Assembly: GCF_000403135.1 (NCBI RefSeq)
Contig: NZ_AQPN01000079.1
Coordinates: 88,323 to 152,322, forward strand
DNA: 64,000 nt
Direction: 5' to 3'
DNA from: Arcticibacter svalbardensis MN12-7
GTDB lineage: Bacteria; Bacteroidota; Bacteroidia; Sphingobacteriales; Sphingobacteriaceae
Shown: positions 18,787 through 27,380 of the stretch, piece by piece
Numbering within the stretch: the stretch's first letter is position 1
Layout: every line of letters starts with the position of its first letter
Translations under genes and position numbers: made by a program
The notes under the pieces: generated by a model
The model's input: the letters and a program-made list of their open reading frames with translations, nothing else
What the model was told of the DNA's origin: nothing
Databases searched by the model: none

Positions 18787-19815
18787 TTATTTAATTGGAT
18801 TCTCTTTGATATAATTTTCCCAAGCCCAAGCAGATCGCATCATCTCATCCAAATCAAGCTCCGCTTTCCAGTTAAGCTCCGAATTTACCTTCGTAACATC
18901 ACCCCACACTTGCTCAATATCTCCACCTCTGCGTGCACCAATTTTATAATCAAGCTTTACACCTGTACTCTTTTCAAAAGCAGCTATAACCTGTAATACG
19001 GAGCTACCAGTACCGGTGCCTACATTGAAAACCTCGTAGTCACTTGCCATCTTCCCATCTTCCTGATATTTCAAAGCAGCTAGATGAGCTTTAGCTAAAT
19101 CAACTACATGGATATAATCGCGTACACAACTACCATCCGCTGTGTTATAATCATCACCATAAACCGTAATAGCACCACGTTTTCCAATTGCACTCTGTGT
19201 GATAAAAGGAACCAGGTTCTGAGGCACTCCTATAGGAAGTTCCCCAATTAACGCAGATGCATGAGCACCAACCGGATTAAAATAACGTAGTGATATGATA
19301 TGATAGTTCTTATTTACTTTCGCTATATCCGTCAGAATCTCTTCAGCAATTTGCTTTGTATTACCATAAGGCGACTCTGCCTTTTTTATTGGCGCATCTT
19401 CAGTTACCGGCAACACATCTGGCTGACCGTAAACCGTACAAGAAGATGAAAATACAAAATTGATATCCCTACCTGCAAATGCGGTTAACAGATTTAAAAG
19501 CGAAAAGAAGTTGTTCCTGTAATATTTCAGGGGTAAGCTTACCGATTCGCCAACGGCTTTATGTGCCGCAAAATGAATCACTCCGGTAATTTCAGGATGC
19601 GCAGCGATAAAATCTTTTACCAATTGCTCTTCACCCAGATCAAGCTCATGAAATTCAGGTTTGATACCCGAAACGCTTGTTATCTGATCTAATATTCCAA
19701 TACTTGAATTATCCAGATTATCTACAATAATCACTTCATAACCAGCCTGCTGAAGTGCAACAACCGTATGCGAACCAATATAGCCAGTCCCACCGGTTAC
19801 TAATATCTTACTCAT
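18787..19815 (-). CDS. galE: UDP-glucose 4-epimerase
   Basis: It interconverts UDP-glucose and UDP-galactose. The extended SDR features are GGTGYIGSHTV at the N-terminus, FVFSSSCTVYGQP carrying the catalytic Ser, SPYGNTKQ with Tyr-x3-Lys, and the GalE-specific LRYFNPVGAH and DYIHVVDLAKAH. The length of 342 is normal. It is 2 bp downstream of the sugar-nucleotide decarboxylase gene, so both supply nucleotide sugars for surface polysaccharide. Confidence 0.95.
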   Translation of the reverse strand: MSKILVTGGTGYIGSHTVVALQQAGYEVIIVDNLDNSSIGILDQITSVSGIKPEFHELDLGEEQLVKDFIAAHPEITGVIHFAAHKAVGESVSLPLKYYRNNFFSLLNLLTAFAGRDINFVFSSSCTVYGQPDVLPVTEDAPIKKAESPYGNTKQIAEEILTDIAKVNKNYHIISLRYFNPVGAHASALIGELPIGVPQNLVPFITQSAIGKRGAITVYGDDYNTADGSCVRDYIHVVDLAKAHLAALKYQEDGKMASDYEVFNVGTGTGSSVLQVIAAFEKSTGVKLDYKIGARRGGDIEQVWGDVTKVNSELNWKAELDLDEMMRSAWAWENYIKENPIK

Positions 19816-19817
19816 GT

Positions 19818-20807
19818 TTATTTATTATACGTCGTGAAATCTTTATGTTCTATTTTCTCAATGACATCCGTTGGCAAGGATTTAAAATATTCGTAGGTAA
19901 TTTTCAAACCTTCAGCACGAGATACCTTAGGCTCCCAGTTTAACAATTTCCTTGCTTTGGTAATATCCGGGCGACGTTGTCTAGGATCATCTGTTGGTAA
20001 TGGTCTCAAAACCAACTTTTGGGTAGTACCAGTCAGCTTAATAATTTCCTCACCAAATTCAAGAATTGTAATTTCATCCGGATTACCAATATTTACCGGG
20101 TAAGAGTAATCGGAAAACAACAAGCGAAAAATCCCTTCAATCAGATCATCTACATAACAGAATGAACGGGTTTGTGATCCGTCACCAAATACAGTAAGAT
20201 CTTCTCCACGGATAGCCTGTCCGATGAAAGCAGGTAATACCCGACCATCATTCAGACGCATACGAGGGCCATATGTATTGAAAATTCGTACGATACGGGT
20301 TTCAACACCATGGAAGGTATGGTAAGCCATTGTTATAGCCTCTTGAAAGCGTTTTGCTTCATCATAAACCCCACGTGGACCAACTGGATTCACATTTCCC
20401 CAGTACTCTTCAGGCTGTGGATTACAATTCGGGTCACCATATACTTCCGATGTAGAAGCAATCAGCATCCTCGCATTTTTTGCTTTAGCCAATCCAAGCA
20501 AGTTATGTGTTCCTAAAGATCCAACTTTGAGGGTTTGAATAGGAATTTTCAAATAGTCTATCGGGCTTGCCGGTGATGCAAAATGGAGGATATAATCCAG
20601 CTGTCCCGGTATATGCACATAATTGGATACATCATGATGATAGAACTCAAAGTTCTCCAGCTTAAACAAATGTTCAATATTTCGCAGGTCACCGGTAATC
20701 AGGTTATCCATTGCAATCACGTGAAAATCTTCCTGAACAAATCTGTCACATAAATGCGAACCTAAAAATCCAGCCGCTCCGGTTATTAAAATACGTTTTC
20801 TTGCCAT
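19818..20807 (-). CDS. UDP-glucuronate decarboxylase-like SDR (UDP-xylose synthase)
   Basis: The family converts UDP-glucuronate to UDP-xylose. Visible are [12 protein letters not shown] (NAD site), [11 protein letters not shown] with the catalytic Thr/Ser, [12 protein letters not shown] with Tyr-x3-Lys, and [19 protein letters not shown], which is characteristic of UXS enzymes. The length of 329 fits the soluble form. It is the first gene of a galE pair and is divergent from waaA. Confidence 0.9.
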   Translation of the reverse strand: MARKRILITGAAGFLGSHLCDRFVQEDFHVIAMDNLITGDLRNIEHLFKLENFEFYHHDVSNYVHIPGQLDYILHFASPASPIDYLKIPIQTLKVGSLGTHNLLGLAKAKNARMLIASTSEVYGDPNCNPQPEEYWGNVNPVGPRGVYDEAKRFQEAITMAYHTFHGVETRIVRIFNTYGPRMRLNDGRVLPAFIGQAIRGEDLTVFGDGSQTRSFCYVDDLIEGIFRLLFSDYSYPVNIGNPDEITILEFGEEIIKLTGTTQKLVLRPLPTDDPRQRRPDITKARKLLNWEPKVSRAEGLKITYEYFKSLPTDVIEKIEHKDFTTYNK

Positions 20808-20941
20808 TCTTCTTTTAATGCTTATTTTTTTAACTATTGATTCTACTAAATACTTCGATCTTGGATATCAATTCGAGCGTTTTACTGATATGCTTTAATA
20901 AAAACAGTATTTTCGCAGCAAATTAACACTCAGAACATCAC

Positions 20942-22219
20942 ATGTTATTCCTGTACAATATTGGCATTCAACTTTTCAAATTCCTACTAGGTGTAGTACA
21001 AGCTTTCAACCCCACTGCCAAACTTTGGCTTAAAGGTAGAAAAAACTTGTTTCAAAAGATGAAAGAAGAAGTCAAAACTGGAAAACAACATATTTGGTTT
21101 CATTTTGCCTCTCTCGGCGAGTTCGAACAAGGGAGACCAGTGCTTGAAAAAACGAAAATAGATTTTCCTGAATATCCCATAGTAGTGACCTTCTTTTCTC
21201 CTTCCGGATATGAATTGCGGAAGAATTACGCATTAGCGGACCATGTATACTACCTTCCTCTGGATACCAAAAGGAACGCACAGCGCTTCATAGAAATTTT
21301 CAATCCTAAACTGGCTGTATTTACCAAGTATGAATATTGGTATCACTTTTATAATGAACTGTTTAAGGCAGAAATACCCATTCTCGTTATTTCCGCCTTA
21401 TTCCGAAAAGAACTGGTCTTTTATAAATGGTATGGAGGTCTGCACCGCTCTATTTTACATCGTGTAACCCAGTTTTTCGTACAAGATCAAGCAAGCGTAA
21501 CGATCTTGAAAACGATTGGCATTACGCAGGTTACTATTGGTGGCGACACCCGCTTTGACCGTGTAGCAGAAAATGCAACCAATCCTGCACAATTTCAGCT
21601 AGTAAAAGATTTCTGTGCCGGAAATCCTGTTTTTGTTGCAGGAAGCACCTGGTCTCCTGATGAAAACCTGCTTGCAGTGGTCATTAAAAAGTACCCGAAC
21701 TGGAAATTTATTATTGCTCCTCATGAAATTAAGCCAGAGAAAATTAAGGCATTGGAAAGCCTTCTTCCCGCAGAGAGTTTTATGAGATACTCCACTTTAA
21801 AAAACAACCCTCAATCTCCTGTTTTTACTAAAAAAGATCAGGTATTGATCATCGACAATATAGGCATGTTGTCCTCCCTTTACCAGTACGGTCAGATCGC
21901 CTACATTGGTGGAGGATTTGGTGTGGGCATCCACAATACACTTGAGGCTGCTGCTTTCGGCATCCCTGTACTATTCGGTCCCAACTATCAGAAGTTCCTT
22001 GAAGCCCGAACGCTGATTGAAAAGAAGGCAGGTTTTAGCATCAGCACAGAAAATGAACTTCTTGCGGTCATGGACGATCTTCAGGATAACAGTTACCGTG
22101 CACAGAGCGGAATCATTGCAAAAAACTATGTCATGCAAGGAAAAGGCGCAACTGCCGCCATTCTATCCTATATGCATGAACACGTGTTTACTGTTTTACC
22201 AACTTCTCCAGAACGTTAA
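20942..22219 (+). CDS. waaA: 3-deoxy-D-manno-octulosonic acid transferase
   Basis: The enzyme transfers Kdo from CMP-Kdo to lipid IVA at the inner membrane. An N-terminal membrane helix is followed by the glycosyltransferase family 30 N-domain (HFASLGEFEQGRP, where Glu is the catalytic base). The C-domain has FVAGSTWSPDE, APHEI and YIGGGFGVGIHNTLEAAAFGIPVLFGPNY. The length of 425 is full. Its last 32 bp overlap the end of the convergent hemH gene. Confidence 0.94.
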   Translation: MLFLYNIGIQLFKFLLGVVQAFNPTAKLWLKGRKNLFQKMKEEVKTGKQHIWFHFASLGEFEQGRPVLEKTKIDFPEYPIVVTFFSPSGYELRKNYALADHVYYLPLDTKRNAQRFIEIFNPKLAVFTKYEYWYHFYNELFKAEIPILVISALFRKELVFYKWYGGLHRSILHRVTQFFVQDQASVTILKTIGITQVTIGGDTRFDRVAENATNPAQFQLVKDFCAGNPVFVAGSTWSPDENLLAVVIKKYPNWKFIIAPHEIKPEKIKALESLLPAESFMRYSTLKNNPQSPVFTKKDQVLIIDNIGMLSSLYQYGQIAYIGGGFGVGIHNTLEAAAFGIPVLFGPNYQKFLEARTLIEKKAGFSISTENELLAVMDDLQDNSYRAQSGIIAKNYVMQGKGATAAILSYMHEHVFTVLPTSPER

Positions 22220-23201
22220 TCCATGCCGGATTGTCGTTTAAACTTTCCACTAACTGTAATCGTTCCCCTCCAAGAGCCTTAAATTCAAGTCCGTACTCTT
22301 CTGTAATTTCATAAAGCGTTTCTAAACAATCCGCTACAAAAGCAGGACTAAAAACCAACAAACTTTTCGTTCCAGCTTTTCCCAACTCATCAATAACCTC
22401 TGTAGTGTACGGTTTCACCCAAGGATTTTTCCCCAATCTGGACTGGAAAGAAATCGTATATTTTTCTTTTGGAATATTCAGCTTAGCCGCTAGAAGGCGT
22501 GCTGTATGATGGCATTGCGCTGAATAACAAAACTTATTGACATCGGTTAGAGCGGAACAACAATCTGCAGATTGCAGACAATGGCTTTTTGAATTATCCG
22601 TTTTAATCAGCTGGCGTTGCGGTAAACCATGAAAGCTAAACAGGATATGGTCAAAAGTTTCAGGTTTATACTTTAAAGCGTTGGCTGCAAAAACATCAAT
22701 CATTCCCGGTTCATCATGAAAAGAATTCAGGAATGAAATATCAGGAATTGCCTGCCATTTACTCACAATCTCCATCACTTTTTGATGAACAGATCCGGTA
22801 GAGGCCGAAGCATATTGCGGAAACAAAGGAATCACCCGAATGCTCTTTACATCGGCAGCTTTTAACTTATCAAGCGCCGATTGGATAGATGGATTTTGAT
22901 ACCGCATCCCCATTTCTACCTGGTACTCCTCACCCAATTGGGCCTGTAAAAGGTCGGTCATGAGCTTCGTGTAATACAGCAAAGGGGAACCTTTTTCGCT
23001 CCAAACCTTCTTGTAAATTTTTGCCGATTTAGGTCCCCTGAAAGGAACGATAATTCCCTTTACCAGTAATGTTCGATTTAATTGGGGAATGTCGATCACC
23101 CGCTCATCCATTAAAAACTCATCCAGATACCGCCGTACATCTTTTACCGAAGGGCTATCCGGAGTACCCAGATTGACCAATAAAACACCTTGTTTACTCA
23201 T
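22188..23201 (-). CDS. hemH: Ferrochelatase
   Basis: It inserts ferrous iron into protoporphyrin IX. I take ATG 23201 (MSKQGVLLVNLGTP), since upstream codons belong to the neighbouring crtW end. Motifs are LLVNLGTPDSP, FSFHGLPQRQL with the metal-binding His, CYSAQCHHTARLLA, and SFQSRLGKNPWVKPYT. The C-terminal FSPAFVADCLETLYEI contains the conserved Glu. The 337 residues are full length. It lies 38 bp after crtW in the same direction and overlaps waaA tail to tail. Confidence 0.95.
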   Translation of the reverse strand: MSKQGVLLVNLGTPDSPSVKDVRRYLDEFLMDERVIDIPQLNRTLLVKGIIVPFRGPKSAKIYKKVWSEKGSPLLYYTKLMTDLLQAQLGEEYQVEMGMRYQNPSIQSALDKLKAADVKSIRVIPLFPQYASASTGSVHQKVMEIVSKWQAIPDISFLNSFHDEPGMIDVFAANALKYKPETFDHILFSFHGLPQRQLIKTDNSKSHCLQSADCCSALTDVNKFCYSAQCHHTARLLAAKLNIPKEKYTISFQSRLGKNPWVKPYTTEVIDELGKAGTKSLLVFSPAFVADCLETLYEITEEYGLEFKALGGERLQLVESLNDNPAWINVLEKLVKQ

Positions 23202-23239
23202 AGAATTTTGTAAAGCAAATATAGCGATTCTCCTGATTT

Positions 23240-23908
23240 TTATTTCATCTGCCAGAGCTTCCACCACGGTATTGCAGGCCATTCATGATGTTCATAATGG
23301 TATCCAAAAAAGTAACAGGAGAAAAAACCAACTAAGTGATTCTTTTTTAAAGAGCAGGAATGGTGTACATTGTCATGATCACCATGATGAGGGATCCAGG
23401 TGCCGAAAGTAAAGAGTTGCAGGGTGCTCAACAATGCTGGTGCTACCCAAAATAATAATAAATTAGATTCTGGTATCCAGATATTTAGCACATTAAAAGC
23501 AATGGCCATAAATACAATTTGCATAACAGACATATACTCTTTCATAAAGCTAAAATACCAGCTCAGGTATGTGCCGTCATGATAATCAGGGTCCTGATCG
23601 GAATGCACATAACGATGATGCTCATGATGTTTTTTGAGCAATTTGTTAAATGAAAAAGCAGCGTAAAGAGCGGTGCAAATCTGACCAATGATGCTATTAA
23701 ATTTACCTGAGGAAGACACAGTTCCATGCATCGCATCGTGGGCAGTAATAAAGAGGCCGGTATACAAATGCATTTGTACCAGTACCATCAGGTACACCAA
23801 AGGATTACTCCATGAAAAATCCCATCGCAATAAAAACACTAATGAAACGCACCAGGAAGCGATCACTATGAATGCCACCAGTATGCCATAATTAGATGCC
23901 TGTTTCAT
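23240..23908 (-). CDS. crtW: CrtW-type beta-carotene ketolase
   Basis: This 222-residue integral-membrane di-iron oxygenase shows the histidine boxes HDAMH at 57-61, HHEHH at 94-98 and YHYEHHEWP near the C-terminus. CrtW-specific context includes DPDYHDG and LQLFTFGTWIPHH. It would add 4-keto groups to beta rings, using oxygen and an electron donor. A general fatty-acid desaturase is the main alternative, but the short length and third box favour CrtW. It is 13 bp after ispH and precedes hemH, so precursor supply and ketolation share an operon. Confidence 0.87.
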   Translation of the reverse strand: MKQASNYGILVAFIVIASWCVSLVFLLRWDFSWSNPLVYLMVLVQMHLYTGLFITAHDAMHGTVSSSGKFNSIIGQICTALYAAFSFNKLLKKHHEHHRYVHSDQDPDYHDGTYLSWYFSFMKEYMSVMQIVFMAIAFNVLNIWIPESNLLLFWVAPALLSTLQLFTFGTWIPHHGDHDNVHHSCSLKKNHLVGFFSCYFFGYHYEHHEWPAIPWWKLWQMK

Positions 23909-23921
23909 AACCTGATCCTGA

Positions 23922-24773
23922 TTAGAAACTTTCCAATGTACTTTTAACCTTTTCCATCAGCCACATCGGTGTGGAGGTTGCACCACAGATGCCAATTTTA
24001 TCACCCGGACTAAACGTATTAATATCCAGATCCTCTGCCTGTGATATAAAATAAGTGTTCGGATTATATTTCAAACACACTTCATACAACACCTTCCCAT
24101 TCGATGATTTTTTCCCTGATACAAAAATGATCTTATCAAAGTTGGTTACAAAACTTTCCAAATCCTCATTTCTGTTTGATACCTGCCTGCAAATCGTATC
24201 ATTTGCTTTCACATCGTATCCGCGGTTTATAAGTTCCTCTTTTATCTGATAAAATTTCTCAGTGCTCTTTGTAGTCTGGCTGTATAACGTAAATTTTGCA
24301 GGAAGATCAACATGATCCAGTTCAGAGATATCCTGAAATACCAGTGCTTCATTATTAGTTTGTCCCTGAAGACCAATCACTTCAGCATGCCCATGTTTGC
24401 CAAAAATTAATATAGGTTCCTTTTCTTCATGAGTAGTCTTAATCCGGTTTTGAAGTTTTAAAACAACCGGACAAGAAGCATCAATTAAGGTAATATTATT
24501 TTTAAGTGCAGTACGATAAGTATCTGGAGCCTCACCATGAGCACGGATCAGCACCTTTTCGCCTTGCAGATTTTCCAGATCTTCATGCGCAATAATCTTA
24601 AGCCCTTTGGCTTTTAACCTTTCCACTTCTTCATCATTATGCACAATATCACCCAGGCAATATAAGTAGCCGTCTTCGGCCAAAATTTCTTCTGCCATGT
24701 CTATAGCGTATACTACGCCAAAGCAAAATCCCGAATTTCCGTCTATTGTTACCTGAAGATTGTAGCTCATCAT
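23922..24773 (-). CDS. ispH: 4-hydroxy-3-methylbut-2-enyl diphosphate reductase
   Basis: The last MEP-pathway enzyme makes isopentenyl and dimethylallyl diphosphate with a [4Fe-4S] cluster. Three conserved cysteines are visible: GFCFGV (Cys17), DASCPVV near residue 97, and DTICRQVSNR near 198. RAHGEAP and SSNGKVLYEVC are also typical. The length is 283. Either of two adjacent ATGs at 24773 and 24770 may start it. The link to crtW fits a pigment-precursor role. Confidence 0.95.
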   Translation of the reverse strand: MMSYNLQVTIDGNSGFCFGVVYAIDMAEEILAEDGYLYCLGDIVHNDEEVERLKAKGLKIIAHEDLENLQGEKVLIRAHGEAPDTYRTALKNNITLIDASCPVVLKLQNRIKTTHEEKEPILIFGKHGHAEVIGLQGQTNNEALVFQDISELDHVDLPAKFTLYSQTTKSTEKFYQIKEELINRGYDVKANDTICRQVSNRNEDLESFVTNFDKIIFVSGKKSSNGKVLYEVCLKYNPNTYFISQAEDLDINTFSPGDKIGICGATSTPMWLMEKVKSTLESF

Positions 24774-24902
24774 ATGTTAAACACAAAAATAAGAAATTGT
24801 TTCTATTTGGCAGCTAGCTTGTTGATGGTAAATTGTTGGAAGATTTAATAATTAAATCGTAAAAGGTATTTATTCGTTTGACTTGCTAAAATCTACCGCT
24901 TC

Positions 24903-25240
24903 ATGGGCAAAGAAGAGGTAAATTACAAAACCGTACTTGGTTCTTCCGATGAGGCTTCTTTTACTGTAAAGTACACGGAGACGCTTCCCCAAGGAGACTG
25001 GATGGCTAGCAGCTATACTGCCGGAGACTGGAAATCATGTTCAGCTCCTATAGGCGACGATGCCAAACAAGTGAAGTCACTTTGAAAATCTAAAGACATC
25101 TGGGTAAGAAGGACTTTTAATGTTGCCAGTCCGGCTATTATCAATGAACTATTGTTAAAGATAACCATGATGACAATATCGAAGTGTATCTAAACGGGAA
25201 AAAGGTGTATAGCAAAATCGTATTGAAGACTGCTTTATAA
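24903..25240 (+). pseudogene. Remnant of a secreted carbohydrate-active/glutaminase-type jelly-roll domain
   Basis: The first frame reads SFTVKYTETLPQGDWM and AGDWKSCSAPIGDDAK and stops at 25085. Downstream frames continue KDIWVRRTFNVASPAIINELL and then HDDNIEVYLNGKKVYSK. Together these match the beta-sandwich domain attached to GH2-like hydrolases and DUF4964/4965 glutaminase-type proteins in Bacteroidota. At least two frame changes are needed and both ends are missing, so it is dead. Confidence 0.6.
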
Positions 25241-25438
25241 ATATCACCCCGAGATTTTCACCTGATTTACCATGAGAACTCTTTCTGACAAGCATATATT
25301 AATTACCATTTGCTTGCTTGACCTCATTACTCATTTGATCGTTCAGCACTTCGGATGTAAATAACAATAAATTATTTCATTTGCATACAGATGGTTATAT
25401 TCGTTATGATCAGTGGTAATGTAATAAAACTTCAAATG

Positions 25439-25585
25439 ATGTCAATTAAAAAAATTGTTATATTCCCAACCAATACTAAGGCTATTGCTTTCTTTAATGA
25501 AATGGCGGATAAAAAAACGGAAATTTTTAAAAAAATTGATAATATCACTTTAGTCCGTCAAATCACTCAAAAAAAGGAAAAATAG
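25439..25585 (+). CDS. Small hypothetical protein upstream of DUF6169 remnant
   Basis: A 48-residue frame, MSIKKIVIFPTNTKAIAFF followed by NEMADKKTEIFKKID, starts at 25439; an alternative ATG is at 25436. It is lysine-rich and soluble. Its stop ends one base before the TTG that opens the DUF6169 frame, so the two look coupled. Small genes of this kind often sit before a larger toxin-like or immunity-like partner. The function is unknown, and chance coding cannot be excluded. Confidence 0.45.
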   Translation: MSIKKIVIFPTNTKAIAFFNEMADKKTEIFKKIDNITLVRQITQKKEK

Positions 25586-25586
25586 T

Positions 25587-25964
25587 TTGAATGATACTGG
25601 TTATTACTCATTCCTTAAAATTGAGGATGAGACCGACACATTTTATCAATTCATCACCGCGAATAATGTTGTTTACACTGTCTATTTTAAAATAGATGAG
25701 TATTCCGATTATGTTGATCACTATCCTTTATTATTACAATAAGGTTATGCATTCGGCTTCCGACAACAGAAATATGAAGATGATGTAAGAAACGGAAGTG
25801 ATAAAATCGTCTTTTCTACGATCTATAAAATCATCTCAGATTTTTTTGCTGACAAAGGCAAAGAGACCATCCTATTGTATCATAGCGACACTAGTGATGG
25901 TAGACACCACAGCAGAAACAGACTTTTTAATTCTTGGACAAAAAATTTAATAGGCCTGAATTAA
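25587..25964 (+). pseudogene. DUF6169-family protein with in-frame stop
   Basis: The frame from a TTG at 25587 reads NDTGYYSFLKIEDETDTFYQF, then a TAA at 25740-25742, then GYAFGFRQQKYEDDVRN and HSDTSDGRHHSRNRLFNSW to 25964. The C-terminal SDGRxxxRNRLFxxW pattern is typical of DUF6169, a Bacteroidota family of unknown function. A single CAA-to-TAA change would explain the stop. Its end overlaps the higA-like gene by 18 bp tail to tail. Confidence 0.7.
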
Positions 25965-26303
25965 TATATCTGTTGGTATATTTAAGCTTACATTAAGTTT
26001 TCTAATCATCTCAATAGTAAGCTTTCTTTTTCTATTTAAGATCTCACTTACCCTGCTCTGAAGACCAATTACTTTAGCCAAATCATTTTGAGTATAGCCT
26101 AGTTGCTCCATCCTATATTTTATTGCCTCAATCGGATCAGGATAACCGATTTTAATGTGCTGATTTTCATAAGCCTCTATTAAAACACCTAAAATTTCCA
26201 ATTCATCACCTTCCGGAATTCCATGGATAGAGTCAAAAATTATTTCAAGACGAGCTATTGCGTTGCTATAATCCTTTTCTGTTTTTATTGGTTTAATATT
26301 CAT
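25947..26303 (-). CDS. HigA-family helix-turn-helix antitoxin
   Basis: The 118 residues have a HigA-type N-terminal domain (EKDYSNAIARLEIIFDSIHG) and a C-terminal XRE helix-turn-helix (RMEQLGYTQNDLAKVIGLQS, SEILNRKRKLT). In higBA modules the antitoxin neutralises an mRNA interferase and represses the operon. Here the toxin gene 3 bp upstream is truncated, so this may be an orphan antitoxin. Confidence 0.88.
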   Translation of the reverse strand: MNIKPIKTEKDYSNAIARLEIIFDSIHGIPEGDELEILGVLIEAYENQHIKIGYPDPIEAIKYRMEQLGYTQNDLAKVIGLQSRVSEILNRKRKLTIEMIRKLNVSLNIPTDILIQAY

Positions 26304-26306
26304 AGC

Positions 26307-26465
26307 TTAAATTCTAGTTGCATCAATTTTATCGTATTCAGCATGTGTTCCTACAAACCTAACCCATACCATTTGGTATGCATAATTTATTTTAACAATG
26401 AGCCTGTAGTGATTTCATATATCCCAGAATGGGAAATAAAAAACACGAAAAATGGATATACAATA
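26307..26465 (-). pseudogene. HigB toxin remnant (3' end only)
   Basis: Reading leftwards, the frame gives [20 protein letters not shown] and [15 protein letters not shown], ending at a TAA at 26307-26309. This is the conserved C-terminal half of HigB mRNA interferases. A TGA at 26415-26417 interrupts it at the usual DIxGNHYRL position. Sequence farther right no longer resembles HigB in any frame I could follow. It lies 3 bp from the higA start, the standard toxin-antitoxin order. Confidence 0.75.
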
Positions 26466-26747
26466 CGAGTGGATACTTGGAAAGGCATCCTCAATATAAA
26501 ATTAATATTATGATCTGCATCCCGCGTAGAAGTCAGCTCTATAGCTCAACCGCTACTCCCTCCTTCTTACTTCGCTGCTCGTTCGACAAAAACGCTGTTT
26601 TATCGAAGCACCAAGCCAGCACGAGCGAACAACCAACGAACAAGCAACCCATATTTCCCCAAGCGGTTTCCTACCTGGTACAAAGGGAATAATACTCCAA
26701 TTAATAGAAAACTGGAGATCTAAACTAACCCATCCCGTTCATTTTCC
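26466..26747. other. Non-coding segment of unlike composition
   Basis: No supported gene is present. From about 26535 to 26690 the sequence is richer in C and G than its surroundings. On the minus strand it reads LAWCFDKTAFLSNEQRSKK in a frame without a credible start. This may be a relic of a mobile or repeated element; I cannot identify it. Confidence 0.35.
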
Positions 26748-27380
26748 TCAGCCCCAAACACGTAACACAAAGAAGAAAACAAACTGCACAACGAAATACG
26801 TAACAGCAGCCGAATTCTGCTTTTTAAAGTCCATTTTATAAAACAAAGCCAATAACAAAGCAGAGAAAATAAACCAGACTACATAGTTTTGCAAAGGAAT
26901 CACAGCAGGATCCCAGCTCCAATAATCAAATTGAATAGCAACAGGCTCAATCAGATAATCGAGCAAGGTTACCATTGAAGCTCCAAGTACTAAAAAAACA
27001 TAAATATTCCGAATACGAAGCGAAGACAGCAACATGCCAGCAGAGTAGATGACCAAAATCCAGTTTACACCTATCATGAGCGGTGTACCAGCAACTTTGA
27101 TCCCCAATGTGGCACCATAAAAGTAGCTTCCAAAAACCAGTCCGGTTTGTGTTCCAACTAATTCAATCAAAAAACCGGCAACATAGATCTGCAGAAAAAA
27201 TAGCCAAAAGAATCTGTTTTTTGCAGGCTGACTGATCATCATCAGCAACAGCATGAGCAGCAAATGATAAGGCACCAGAGCTTTAAATAAATTAATATAT
27301 GGCGGATAAAGAAAGCCGCCAAGGCCTACTGTAAAAAACAGTACAACCAACCAGGCACAAATCCTTTGTGTTGCTTTCAT
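26748..27380 (-). CDS. cruF: CruF-type carotenoid 1,2-hydratase (carotenoid biosynthesis protein)
   Basis: I start at ATG 27380, which overlaps the glycosyltransferase stop (ATGA). Longer in-frame readings run through that gene. The 210-residue protein has about six membrane helices and the family sequence GLVFGSYFYGATLGIKVAGT, then IGVNWILVIYSAG and DYLIEPVAIQFDYWSWD. CruF-type enzymes hydrate the psi end of carotenoids, yielding the 1'-hydroxyl to which sugar can be attached. Its place after a glycosyltransferase and an acyltransferase supports this. Confidence 0.85.
   Translation of the reverse strand: MKATQRICAWLVVLFFTVGLGGFLYPPYINLFKALVPYHLLLMLLLMMISQPAKNRFFWLFFLQIYVAGFLIELVGTQTGLVFGSYFYGATLGIKVAGTPLMIGVNWILVIYSAGMLLSSLRIRNIYVFLVLGASMVTLLDYLIEPVAIQFDYWSWDPAVIPLQNYVVWFIFSALLLALFYKMDFKKQNSAAVTYFVVQFVFFFVLRVWG

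Noticed and set aside
23202..23282. Longer N-terminus for hemH
   Set aside because: The extra residues (MACNTVVEALADEIKIRR) overlap the end of crtW in another frame. Ferrochelatases begin near the ATG at 23201.
26429..26692. 87-codon plus-strand frame
   Set aside because: It runs antisense to HigB-like sequence at its start, and the rest has proline/serine/glutamine-rich content with no family match.
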